A DNA stretch of 64,000 bases from Silene conica (lineage: Eukaryota > Streptophyta > Magnoliopsida > Caryophyllales > Caryophyllaceae): positions 69,392,792 to 69,456,791 of the forward strand of contig CM055312.2 in the NCBI GenBank assembly GCA_029255685.2. The letters run 5' to 3'. The notes beneath the pieces were generated by a model. The model searched no databases. It was not told the DNA's origin and saw only the letters and a list, made by a program, of their open reading frames with translations. This document shows, piece after piece, positions 13,060-24,323 of the stretch. Positions within the stretch are counted from its first letter, which is position 1. Each line of letters starts with the position of its first letter. The translations under genes and the position numbers were made by a program.

Positions 13060-14464
13060 TGTTGAGTAATATATATATTATATGGTTAATATATTGTTTT
13101 ATGTTTTAATAATGACAAGTCTAAATAAATATATTTTATATACATATATGTATAATCGTGCGCTTAAGTGTACAGTTATTTATAGAGCAAAGATCGTGTT
13201 TAGTCAAGTATAGATTCAATCATGGTTGAAGAAAGATCAAGCTCGTATCAAGTCTTTTTGAAGATTGACAAAGATAAAGTCTTAATTCGGAATCAAATAG
13301 CTAAAAGTTATAGTTCGTATCTATAACTCTATGAAGAAATGAGAAATGCGTGAATTAAGTAAAGCATGGAAATAATTGTGTGTGATTGTTGTATTGTCAA
13401 ATATTAAATTAGTAATCTTAAGACGGTTTTTAGAATGAAAATATTCTTTGGTTAAAAGGATTAAAATAATTATCTTATGAGTTAATTATTTATCCTAAAT
13501 ATACTAAGAATTTTATTCTAACCGTTATTGTCAAAATCCGAATACCTAAGAAGATCGTGTGCCTCGGCAAACGTGCACCACGTTTTTACTCGGTTGTTTA
13601 CACGATTTTAATTTATCTTAAAGTCAAATTAGGATTTGGTTAAAGATATAATTTATGATATCTTGACAAGTATTAGGAATTGATTCAAAATAGGATGTTA
13701 TATTTTATGGTATAAGTTGTTTCCTAAATCGGTTAGGTTTTGGAAATTCAATCTTATGTCCTAATTTATTAATATCTTATATAAAGTCTTTCCTAATTCA
13801 ATAAGATTAGTTTTGGAATATTACCTAGAAATAAGAATTCTAGATAAAGTGATTTTCCTAAAATACCTAGGACTTAACCTAGATCTAATTTACTATATAT
13901 AGGACATCATATTACCCGTTTAAGATTAACAAAAAGAATACACGCTACACGCTTTTCAAGAAACGAACGATGCCTCACGTACGTTCTCGTTTTCCGTGCC
14001 AATCATTGTCAGATTTCGGTCTAAAGACTACAAGCATTAAAGATTACTCTCATACGTTCAATATCGTCGAACACAAGAGTTCATTGAAGATTTTTCTTGT
14101 ATAATTAAGATAGTTCGAGTATTTAGCGATACTCATTGTAGTCAAGTATTTTACGGTACTTGACATAGCTAGATATTTTACGGTATCTAGATTGAGTTAA
14201 AACTAACATCAAAGTTGTACGAGTAGGGTTGATAAAATTGTAATCCGGAGAAGGTACTAATATTATAATCGAGAATAGTGGACGTAGGTTTCGATTTGTG
14301 AAACTGAACCACTTCAAAATATCGTGTCTCCTCTTACTTTATTGTTTTTATTCTCTACTCACGCTTATCAACAAAACATCGAAGAAGAATCGAAAAAGTT
14401 GGTATACTCAATTCAATCCCCCCCCCCCCCCTTCTTGAGTATATCTAGATCAATAGACTCTTCA
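13060..14464 (+). repeat. 3' LTR of the SIRE-type Copia element
   Basis: The 1405-bp segment starts TGTTGAGTAAT and ends CTCTTCA. Its last 167 bp match the end of the 5' LTR (1925-2087), and a polypurine tract precedes it. A long C run interrupts it near 14418-14431. The remainder has no counterpart at the 5' end in this window. Confidence 0.85.
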
Positions 14465-14902
14465 GATGGGTTTAATTTGGGGATTTTGATGTGAATCCAT
14501 GAATTTGATATTGTTTATGTGTTTCTTATACTTGTTTGATGCTATAAACATGATGGGACTGTTGAGTTGTTGTTTAGAATCATATTTAGGAAGATTTGAT
14601 GAAGGATTGGATTGTTTATCATTGTTGAAAATGGCGAAATTTCACGAACAGGAACTCCCAGCCGGTAGGCCGACCGGCAGTCGGTCGACCGGCTGAGACC
14701 CCTTCTTGGTGTCCTTCATATGTTGAAACAGGCTTGTGTACAGGGGTGCTCAGCCGGGTGGCCGGCCGCCGGTCCACCGGCTGAGACTCATTTCTGATGT
14801 TTTTCGTAGGTTTAAGATGAAATTAGGGAGATGGGTCTCCCAGCCGGGTGGCCGGCGGCCGGTCGACCGGATGGGAACCCTTCCTCATTGTTTTAGTGTT
14901 TT
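14465..14902 (+). repeat. Left part of an older, plus-oriented Gypsy-type LTR
   Basis: This resembles the reverse complement of the interior of the adjacent chromovirus LTR: GTTGAAAATGGCGAAATTT recalls the inverse of 16825-16845, and it carries three GC-rich palindromes of the CAGCCGG/CCGGCTG type near 14658-14695, 14750-14785 and 14839-14872. Its own start is missing, cut at the end of the Copia element. It continues at 25287 beyond the inserted element. Confidence 0.65.
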
Positions 14903-15434
14903 TGTAAAACCCATCGCGAAAGCGAAAATATAAACATACAAAAGTACCAAAATTGCAGCGGAATTAAAACTTTTTAAAGAAAACAACATGCGAGAAGTCT
15001 TAAACTGAAACAGAAACTGAGACTGAAATAAAACCAAAATAGATAAGTAGCAGTTCTAAGTATCAAACCAAAACATAAATAAAAGCCTGGGATGGAACAT
15101 CCCTACAGGCACCAAAACAAAGCATCAAAAGTCTAAAAGTCTAGCTAACGATAGGGTATAAATCATATGATGAGGGATCATCACTCGCTAGCCCTCCTGC
15201 GATCCCATCTCCAACCAGCATGTACCTACATACATGAAAACATGTACGCCACAATCAGTGGGGAGTGACTAGAGTTCTCCTAGCCACCTTTTGTGACAAC
15301 ACGTAACATATAAAACAATACAGAATACTCCAACATATAACAACATGTGAAGTATAAACAACTCATCATCTGATCTCTTACAATCATGCGATTACCATGC
15401 ACGGCTCTCAACCAACTTCATAAACAAATAGGAA

Positions 15435-15475
15435 GGAGAGCCGGTTTCCCTACTGGTTACCCAGTCGGGGGGTCT
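15435..15475. repeat. Bracket motif, left copy
   Basis: A 41-bp motif, GGAGAGCCGGTTTCCC followed by a variable YNGGTTACCC and a run CGGGGGGTCT. It recurs 790 bp away at 16225-16265, the two copies enclosing the hairpin array. The same pair is in the other LTR at 22958-22998 and 23748-23788. Diverged copies bracket the array of the older LTR (25492-25533, 26216-26255), and single copies are at 30954-30994 and 32998-33037. Confidence 0.85.
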
Positions 15476-15620
15476 TTCAATCCAACTATTTATGAAACTG
15501 AACTAAGAGTCATCCAATGCCTTGGATGATTAAACCATAACTCAATTAAACATCATTTACTCATCATGCATATCTGACACTGTACCATCATCAAGGCAAG
15601 CAGATAAACATCCATAACAC

Positions 15621-16119
15621 TAGCAACGGGTCCAGAGGTGAACTTAACACATATCCCATTGCTACACTATGTCGGGTCCAGAGGTGAACTTAACACATAT
15701 CCCAACATCCAAACAAGTAAAGGGTCCAGAGGTGAGCTTAACACATATCCCTAAACTTAAAATCATGAAAAGGGTCCAGAGGTGAACTTAACACATATCC
15801 CTAATCATCCAAAAGCAAAGGGTCCAGAGCTGAGCTTAACACATATCCCAATGCTACAAACATGTATTGGGTCCAGAGGTGAACTTAACACATATCCCAA
15901 TACACAGTCGCCGCACAACGGGTCCAGAGGTGAACTTAACACATATCCCGTGTACGACAACCGATCACGTGTCAGGTCCAGAGGTGAGCTTAACACATAT
16001 CCTGACACGCCCAAGTAAAACACGTAACGGGTCCAGAGGTGAACTTAACACATATCCCGTCACGCGGCATATAAACACGTAGTGGGTCCAGAGGTGAGCT
16101 TAACACATATCCCACCACG
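15621..16119. repeat. Ten-unit hairpin array with constant core and variable paired arms
   Basis: Each unit has the core GGTCCAGAGGTGARCTTAAC followed by ACATATCC, about 50 bp apart. The arms differ between units but pair within each: TAGCAACGGG/CCCATTGCTA, ATGTCGGG/CCCAACAT, AAGTAAAGGG/CCCTAAACTT, ATGAAAAGGG/CCCTAATCAT, AGCAAAGGG/CCCAATGCT, TGTATTGGG/CCCAATACA, ACAACGGG/CCCGTGT, CGTGTCAGG/CCTGACACG, CGTAACGGG/CCCGTCACG, CGTAGTGGG/CCCACCACG. Two units pair perfectly over 9 bp and most others over all but one or two positions. The core also alternates GAAC/GAGC. Frames left open through the array are translations of the repeat, not genes. Confidence 0.93.
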
Positions 16120-16224
16120 CGACAACCATTGTAACCACTAACATCCAAAGGTAGAAACTAACCTATAGTTCTAACTTCTTAAACCTCTAATCAACACTTA
16201 ATTGATTCCGGAAATCAAGACGAG

Positions 16225-16265
16225 GGAGAGCCGGTTTCCCTTTCGGTTACCCGACCGGGGGGTCT
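16225..16265. repeat. Bracket motif, right copy
   Basis: Second copy of the motif at 15435-15475, differing mainly in the middle (TTTCGGTTACCCGACC instead of TACTGGTTACCCAGTC). The middle is itself complementary (CGGTTACCCGACCG, CTGGTTACCCAG), so each copy can fold. Confidence 0.8.
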
Positions 16266-16419
16266 CTATCCTCACTCTATTCCCGAACCCAATATAGTGT
16301 TGCCCGTACACCGGGAACCTCAAGTATATATCACGGGTAAACAAAACGAGTTTCAAATAAAACTGATTAAACGTTTGAAAGTTACACGCAAAAACAACTC
16401 GAAACCGCCATCAGGGATC

Positions 16420-16800
16420 CCCAGCCGGTCGGCAGGCGGCCGGTCGGCCGGCTGGTGGTCCCTCAGCCTATGCCTTTCTTTTCAAAACCGAGAACATCAC
16501 AAAGGACTCCCAGCCGGTCGGCAGGCAGCCGGTCGGCCGGCTGGGACTCCATTCCCTAGCCTTCTCTATTTCGCAAACCACCCCTTTACACTCACAGCCG
16601 GCTGGCAGGCGGCCGGTCTGCCGGCTGGGCTCCCATCCTACTTATGTTCTCGCAAAACATACCTAACACACAACGACTACCAGCCGGTCGGCAGGCAGCC
16701 GGTCGGCCGGCTGGCAGTCCAAGGCCATTTTCCCAAAACTATGAAAAACACACATATGCTCTCCCAGCCGGTCGGCCGGCGGCCGGTCGGTCGACCGGCT
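16420..16800. repeat. GC-rich palindrome array, five units
   Basis: Five units about 85-90 bp apart, each opening with CCAGCCGG and closing with CCGGCTGG around a variable middle such as TCGGCAGGCGGCCGGTCGG. Arms extend further in some units (CCCAGCCGG/CCGGCTGGG) and are shorter in the middle unit (AGCCGG/CCGGCT). These are strong GC islands within AT-rich DNA, and reading frames through them give PAGR-rich peptides that I do not consider real. Confidence 0.88.
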
Positions 16801-17758
16801 CAGAGAGCCTGATACGAAAATCGCAAATTTCAACCTTCAACAAAACTCAATCAATCGACACCAAAACTTGCACAACGATTCATGTGAGGTTTAAACAACA
16901 ATATCAAACACCAAATACTACCAATCTATCAGCAAGTAAGTCCCATAATAATCCTCAAAATGAATTTGACATGTATCCGTCGCAAAATGAGAAAAACTGA
17001 AAATATACTTAAAAGCATATAACAAACAATCCAAGCATGAATTCTTCACAACAACATCACCCTAAACATGTTACTAAGTCCTTTAACATTATATTTCGAC
17101 AAAAATCAGAAACCAAACAAGAATCACAACAAATATGCTAATATACACATAAAGGCCGAGTTTCTCATTATCGTCACCTCTCAAGCTAATCCGGCTAAAG
17201 ATCTTCCTCGAGTATGAAGCTATCAATGTCCGGGTTGTCAAATCCTTCGCCTGAAAACACAGAAAACCGGTTTAAGAACCCAAAAACGGAATTTGTACAA
17301 AACAGGCCAGATTTTCGAAATGGGGAAATGAGAAACCGAAGTGATAGATGACTTGGAAATCGAACGAGGATTCCGAAAATGTACTTACTTTTGCAATTTG
17401 AAGAATGGATGATGAAGAAAAGCTCAAAAGAAGTTCTTAGAAATGGAGGTTTATGAGAGGTTTGAGTTCACTGTAAAAATGAAATGTTGAGGATGAAGGA
17501 TGTCGACATATTATTTAAGTAGGGTACAAGTGAGGTGTGCTTCCTGTATTAGAAGAACGGTTCGGATTATTAGAACGGATATTTGAGTCGAATATTTAAA
17601 TGTTGTCAAGTTTGTATACGTCTTAAGGACTTGAGGTTCTTAAGACGGATCTTACTTTTTAAATTAAAATCTTTCGAAATACGCTATTAAATATTATTTA
17701 TTACGTAAAATAATTAAAAACGCTTAAATTAGATTTTACGAAAATACGGGCTGTTACA

Positions 17759-17770
17759 ATCACCCCAACT
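17759..17770 (-). promoter_or_regulatory. Polypurine tract of the chromovirus
   Basis: On the minus strand AGTTGGGGTGAT directly precedes the TGTAACAGCCC start of the 3' LTR. Confidence 0.8.
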
Positions 17771-17825
17771 TCAAAAAGTTTCGTCCTCGAAACTCGAACG
17801 AAGATAAGTTCTAACTAACTATACC

Positions 17826-20800
17826 TCACTCGAACAGAGAAGGATGCGCGATACGCATCGATGCTTCAGTCTCCCATGTTTGCTCTTCGACATCACCGCA
17901 ACGCCACAAAATCTTCACTAACGGCACCACCTTGCTCCTAAGCTTCCTCTCCTGTCGGTCAAGAATCTTCACTGGACGCTCCTCGAAGGCATGACTCGGC
18001 TCCAAGTTCTCGATCTCTCTAGGCAGAACATGAGTCGGGTCACTAACATACTTACGGAGCTGGGAAACATGAAAAACGCTATGAACCTTGCCCAAACTAG
18101 GAGGCAAGTCCAATCGATATGCAGCAGCACCAATCCTCTTCACGATCTCAAATGGCCCAATATATTTAGGGCTCAACTTGCCCTTAACGCCAAACCTTTT
18201 GACGCCCTTCATCGGAGAAACTCTCAAGAAGACTCGGTCACCTGCCTCAAACTCTAAGGGTCTACGGCGAACATCAGCATAGGATTTCTGCCGATCCTGT
18301 GCGGCCTTCATCCTACCTCTGATAAGCTGAACCTGATCAATAGTAACAGCTAACTGGTCCGGTCCTAGGTCACGAACGACACTAGCCTGGTCCCAACAAA
18401 TCGGACTACGGCACTTCCTACCATAAAGAGCCTCGTACGGAGCCATACCAATGGAAGCATGATAACTGTTGTTGTAAGAAAACTCTACCAACGGCAAACA
18501 CTGCTCCCAAGAACTCTGAAAATCGAGGGCACAAGCGCGGAGCAAATCCTCTAGTGTCTGAATGGTCCTCTCGGATTGCCCATCGGTCGCGGCGTGAAAT
18601 GCGGTGCTCAACAACAAACGGCTACCCATAGCCTCCTGCAAAGCCTTCCAGAACCTGGAACAAAATCTCGGATCTCGATCTGAAACTATCTCCCTCGGGA
18701 CACCATGATAGCGGACTATCTCAGCAATATAAGCCCTGGCTAAACGATCCATGTCCCACGTCTCTCTGATCGGCACGAATCTGGCACACTTAGTTAGACG
18801 GTCAACAATAACCCAAATCGCGTCTTTGCCTCCAACTGTCTTAGGCAATGTTGTAACAAAGTCCATAGATATACACTCCCACTTCCACTGAGGAACGGAA
18901 AGCGGCTGTAGCAAACCACCAGGTCTCCTATGCTCTATCTTGACTTGTTGGCAAGTCAAGCACCTACTAACATAATCCATGATGTCTCTTTTCATCCCGG
19001 GCCACCAGAATATAAGTCCCAAATCCTTATGCATCTTCTCTCTACCCGGATGAACGGAATACGGTGACAAATGAGCCTCATCAAGAACCCTCTTCCTCAG
19101 ATCTGGCACATCAGGAACATACATCCTACCACGGAACCTAAGGAAACCATCAGCATCAATCACCAAGTCAGGTGCAACACCACTCGAAATCTTAGCCTCG
19201 AACTTCTTGAAATCGGCATCTGAAGGCAAACTCTGGCGAATCTCCCAATATAAAGACGGCTCGGCAGTCATAGCAGCTAACCAGTCGAAACCACTACCCA
19301 CCATCTCTAACCTCAGCTTCCGGAACTCGGAACACAACTCATCGGGCAATACTCTCATGGCACTCATCGAGTGAGAAGTCTTGCGGCTAAGCGCATCTGC
19401 AACTACGTTGGCTTTTCCCTCATGATATAACAACTCGATGTCGTAATCTTTCACCAACTCTAGCCAACGTCTCTGTCGCATGTTAAGGTCCTTCTGAGTA
19501 AAAATGTACTTAAGACTTGTGATCTGTGAAAATACGGCAATGAGATCCAATCAGGTAATGTCGCCACATCTTCAAAGCATGAACGACTGCGGCCAACTCC
19601 AAGTCATGGGTCGGATAGTTCACCTCATGAACTCTCAACTGTCTAGATGAGTAGGCTATCACCTTACCACTCTGCATCAGTACGCATCCAAGTCCTAACA
19701 TCGAAGCATCACAATACACATCAAAGTCCACTCCGATCTCTGGCAAAGCTAACACGGGGGCAGAAGTCAATCTGGTCTTCAACTCCTGGAAAGAACTCTC
19801 ACACTTGTCGGTCCACACAAATTTGGCTTCCTTCTTCATCAACTGAGTCATCGGGCGAGCTAATCTAGAGAAATCCTCAACGAATCTACGATAATAACCA
19901 GCCAATCCAAGGAAACTACGGATCTCTCCAACATCTTTGGGACTATCCCAATCTACCACAGCCTCTATCTTCGCGGGATCTACCATCACACCCTCGCTGG
20001 ATATCACATGTCCTAAAAAGGCAACTTTCGAGAGCCAAAATTCACACTTCGAAAACTTTGCGAACCATTTCTGTCTGCGCAGAATCCCTAGAATCAATCG
20101 AAGATGCTCAGCATGTTCCTCATCGGTCTTCGAATATATCAAGATGTCATCAATGAAAACCACAACACATGTATCTAGGAACTCACTGAAAGTACGGTTC
20201 ATCTGATCCATAAAAATAGCCGGTGCATTAGTCAACCCAAATGGCATAACCCCGAACTCAAAATGTCCATATCTGGTACGAAAAGCAGTCTTCGCAATAT
20301 CAGCCTCTCTCACTGGAATCTGATGATAACCCGATCGAAGATCAATCTTAGAAAACCTCGAAGCACCTCTCAACTGATCAAACAAGTCATCTATCCTAGG
20401 CAAAGGATATCTATTCTTCACGGTCACTCGGTTCAGCTCTCTATAGTCAATGCAAAGTCTCATGAAACCATCTTTCTTCTTAACGAACAAAACGGGAGCA
20501 CCCCACGGAGAAGCGCTCGGTCTAATGAAACCTTTCTCGATCATCTCTTCCAATTGCTGCTTCAACTCTTTCAACTCTGGCGGAGCCATACGGTAAGGAG
20601 CTTTAGAAATCGGTCCCGTACCTGGAACAAGCTCAATAGTAAACTCCACATCTCTCTCTGGCGGTATCCCTGGCAAGTCATCTGGGAACACATCTGGATA
20701 CTCACGAACAATGGCTACATCCTCAAGCTTCGGTAGCGATGGTTTAGCAGCTGTAACAACACACAGGAAGGCTTGGCAACCCTTCCTAAGAAGATGAGAA

Positions 20801-22260
20801 GCTTTCATTGAAGAGACAACACGAACACCCCTATGAGGGCGAGTTCCCCTATAGGAAACACGAACTCCTGAAGAACTCCTCAAGCAGATTTTCTGGTCAC
20901 GACACTCGAAGCGAGCATGGTATCGCGATAACCAATCCATACCGAGGATAATGTCAAACTCCTCGAGAGGAAATCTCAGTAAGTCCGCTGGAAATGTGGC
21001 TTGACCAATAATAATAGGAACATCCCTATGGGACGAAGAGCAGGAAAACACGTCTCCAGAAGGTAAGGAATTAGAAGTCTCCTCAACCAATGAAGACTCA
21101 AGAGCTAGACGGTCGGCGAACTGTGTCGATATAAATGATAAAGAAGCTCCAGTATCGAATAAAATAAGGCACTCAGCGCCAAGAACAGAAAAGATACGGG
21201 CAACAATGTCTGGATGAGCCTCAGCCTCAGCTCTAGTCATCACAAAAATCTTCCCTTTCGGCTTTCCTCCCTTAGTCGCTGCAGCAGCAGTGGCAGCCTT
21301 GCCAAGTGCGGTGTTCCTCTCAGGACACTCATACGATCGATGCCCATATCCATTACAAGTGAAACACTTATAAGCATTCTTGAAACAGACAAAACCCGGA
21401 TGAGAAGGTTTACCACAACGGTGGCAAACACTAGCAGATGTGTCGGTGTGAAATGTGGTCTTAGCAACCGGAGCAGAGAACCTCTCAAAACGCTTCTTCT
21501 GGGAAGAAGGCGAAGAAGTAGAAGGAACAAATGGTCTCTTCCCCTGGTACACTGATCTCTGGTGAGGTGTCACACTAGAAGTAGCAGCACGGGTCTCAGC
21601 ATCTATGGCACGAATAGAACTCTCGGCCCAAATAGCATCATCATATACCTCCACAAAAGAAGTAGAGTCACGACGAACCATGCTCTCGATGCGCGGTCCT
21701 AGCTTGCCACGGTAAAAGTAGACTCTCTCGGCCTCATCTCTAACAAATCTCGATGCGAAGTGAGCTAACTGGTTGAAACGGTCTGTGAACTCCTGAACTG
21801 ACATCTTGCCTTGCTTTAAATCCATGAATTCTTTGAGTCGCTGCGATCTGAGCTCTTTAGGATAGAACCTCGTCTCGAGCTTATCCTTGAAAGCATCCCA
21901 ATCGAACAGAGGGTCATGAGTGAAAGTAGGTCCTGTCAACGCCCACCACCTATCGGCCTCAAGGGTAAGAAAGTGAGTGGCTAACCGCACTCTATCCTCT
22001 CTACCCACCGAATACATAGTGAAGCTCTTTTCCATCTCTCTGAACCACTCGGTAAGAGCTACCGGATCAACCTCGCCACCATATGTCTTCACGTGGCTAC
22101 GGGACATCTGAGAAGTTATCCATGCGAAACTACCAGGACGATTAGCCTCGTTGCCTGGCGGTGGAGGAGGTGGTACATTCCCTGCTTGCTGTCTCTGAGT
22201 CTCAAGCAAATGCTGAATTGCTTGCAGCACAATGTTATCAGCAGCCCTAGGTCTCACCAT
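17826..22260 (-). pseudogene. Chromovirus gag-pol with a single frameshift
   Basis: Polyprotein in two overlapping frames. The first (22260-19510, 916 aa) has a retrotransposon gag domain (around WFREMEKSF and [10 protein letters not shown]), zinc knuckles [14 protein letters not shown] and [14 protein letters not shown], aspartic protease [12 protein letters not shown], reverse transcriptase with [12 protein letters not shown], and RNase H with YCDAS. The second (to 17826) continues with the end of RNase H, the HHCC integrase zinc finger (VHPGREKMH to CLTCQQVK), an integrase core with [13 protein letters not shown] and [13 protein letters not shown], and a chromodomain-like C-terminus. The frames meet at the TDHKS motif near 19515-19525, where about two missing bases would explain the break. 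I saw no other lesion. A programmed frameshift is less likely because this family is usually one ORF. Confidence 0.93.
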
Positions 22261-22411
22261 CCTTCAAAGAGAAAACAAGTATTAGCTTAACAATTAGCAA
22301 TCACAGATAGACTACAAAATAAGTCCTTAGATCTACCCATCTCTCATTCATTATTTGTTTATTTGGTCAAGTTAAGGTTGGGGGTCACATGAGTGCGTCG
22401 GGAGCAATAAT

Positions 22412-22423
22412 GCTCTGATACCA
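22412..22423 (-). promoter_or_regulatory. Primer-binding site of the chromovirus
   Basis: GCTCTGATACCA is the reverse complement of TGGTATCAGAGC (initiator tRNA-Met type), two bases from the right (5') LTR. This fixes the element as minus-strand. Confidence 0.93.
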
Positions 22424-23143
22424 ACTGTAAAACCCCTCGCGAAAGCGAAAATATAAACATACAAAAGTACCAAAATTGCAGCGGAATTAAAACTTTTTAA
22501 AGAAAACAACATGCGAGAAGTCTTAAACTGAAACAGAAACTGAGACTGAAATAAAACCAAAATAGATAAGTAGCAGTTCTAAGTATCAAACCAAAACATA
22601 AACACAAGCCTGGGATGGAACATCCCTACAGGCACCAAAACAAAGTATCAAAAGTCTAACAGTCTAGCTAACGATAGGGTATAAATCATATGATGATGGA
22701 TCATCACTCGCTAGCTCTCCTGCGATCCCATCTCCAACCAGCATGTACCTACATACATGAAAACATGTACGCCACAATCAGTGGGGAGCGACTAGAGTTC
22801 TCCTAGCCACCTTTTGTGACAACACGTAACATATAAAACAATACAGAATACTCCAACATATAACAACATGTGAAGTATAAACAACTCATCATCTGATCTC
22901 TTACAATCATGCGATTACCATGCACGGCTCTCAACCAACTTCATAAACAAATAGGAAGGAGAGCCGGTTTCCCTACTGGTTACCCAGTCGGGGGGTCTTT
23001 CAATCCAACTATTTATGAAACTGAACTAAGAGTCATCCAATGCCTTGGATGATTAAACCATAACTCAATTAAACATCATTTACTCATCATGCATATCTGA
23101 CACTGTACCATCATCAAGGCAAGCAGATAAACATCCATAACAC

Positions 23144-23642
23144 TAGCAACGGGTCCAGAGGTGAACTTAACACATATCCCATTACTACACTATGTCGGGT
23201 CCAGAGGTGAACTTAACACATATCCCAACATCCAAACAAGTAAAGGGTCCAGAGGTGAGCTTAACACATATCCCTAAACTTAAAATCATGAAAAGGGTCC
23301 AGAGGTGAACTTAACACATATCCCTAATCATCCAAAAGCAAAGGGTCCAGAGGTGAGCTTAACACATATCCCAATGCTACAAACATGTATTGGGTCCAGA
23401 GGTGAACTTAACACATATCCCAATACACAGTCGCCGCACAACGGGTCCAGAGGTGAACTTAACACATATCCCGTGTACGACAACCGATCACGTGTCAGGT
23501 CCAGAGGTGAGCTTAACACATATCCTGACACGCCCAAGTAAAACACGTAACGGGTCCAGAGGTGAACTTAACACATATCCCGTCACGCGGCATATAAACA
23601 CGTAGTGGGTCCAGAGGTGAGCTTAACACATATCCCACCACG
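23144..23642. repeat. Hairpin array, copy in the right LTR
   Basis: Same ten units as 15621-16119. Differences from the left copy include the first unit, whose right arm reads CCCATTACTA (left copy CCCATTGCTA) and so loses another pair, and the fifth unit, whose core reads AGGTGAGC (left copy AGCTGAGC). Confidence 0.93.
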
Positions 23643-23942
23643 CGACAACCATTGTAACCACTAACATCCAAAGGTAGAAACTAACCTATAGTTCTAACTT
23701 CTTAAACCTCTAATCAACACTTAATTGATTCCGGAAATCAAGACAAGGGAGAGCCGGTTTCCCTTTCGGTTACCCGACCGGGGGGTCTCTATCCTCACTC
23801 TATTCCCGAACCCAATATAGTGTTGCCCGTACACCGGGAACCTCAAGTATATATCACGGGTAAACAAAACGAGTTTCAAATAAAACTGATTAACCGTTTG
23901 AAAGTTACACGCAAAAACAACTCGAAACCGCCATCAGGGATT

Positions 23943-24323
23943 CCCAGCCGGTCGGCAGGCGGCCGGTCGGCCGGCTGGTGGTCCCTCAGCCTATGCCTTT
24001 CTTTTCAAAACCGAGAACATCACAAAGGACTCCCAGCCGGTCGGCAGGCAGCCGGTCGGCCGGCTGGGACTCCATTCCCTAGCCTTCTCTATTTCGCAAA
24101 CCACCCCTTTACACTCACAGCCGGCTGGCAGGCGGCCGGTCTGCCGGCTGGGCTCCCATCCTACTTATGTTCTCGCAAAACATACCTAACACACAACGAC
24201 TACCAGCCGGTCGGCAGGCAGCCGGTCGGCCGGCTGGCAGTCCAAGGCCATTTTCCCAAAACTATGAAAAACACACATATGCTCTCCCAGCCGGTCGGCC
24301 GGCGGCCGGTCGGTCGACCGGCT
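23943..24323. repeat. GC-rich palindrome array, copy in the right LTR
   Basis: Five CCAGCCGG...CCGGCTGG units, colinear with 16420-16800. The first unit begins TCCCAGCCGG here against CCCCAGCCGG in the left LTR. Confidence 0.88.

Larger units (their letters stand above)
14903..17758 (-). repeat. Left (3') LTR of the chromovirus
   Basis: It starts TGTAAAACCC and ends GGGCTGTTACA on the + strand. Read in + coordinates it holds a bracket motif (15435-15475), a ten-unit hairpin array (15621-16119), a second bracket motif (16225-16265), a GC-rich palindrome array (16420-16800) and an AT-rich region. A minus-strand TATA-like CTTAAATAAT sits near 17507-17516. If that is the promoter, U3 is short and both arrays fall in the transcribed R-U5 leader. 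Confidence 0.95.

Noticed and set aside
15782..16082. Overlapping open frames in the hairpin array
   Set aside because: They translate the repeat core (NLTHIP/GELNTYP-type peptides) in several frames on both strands; stop-free repeats explain them.
15621..16119. CRISPR-like array (regular core with variable spacers)
   Set aside because: The DNA is plant nuclear, there are no cas genes, and the variable parts are paired arms of the core, not foreign spacers; the array is duplicated in both LTRs.
16297..17000. Long frames with PAGR-rich peptides (also at 23820-24523)
   Set aside because: They come from the GC-rich palindromes, have no domain, and lie antisense to the element's transcription.
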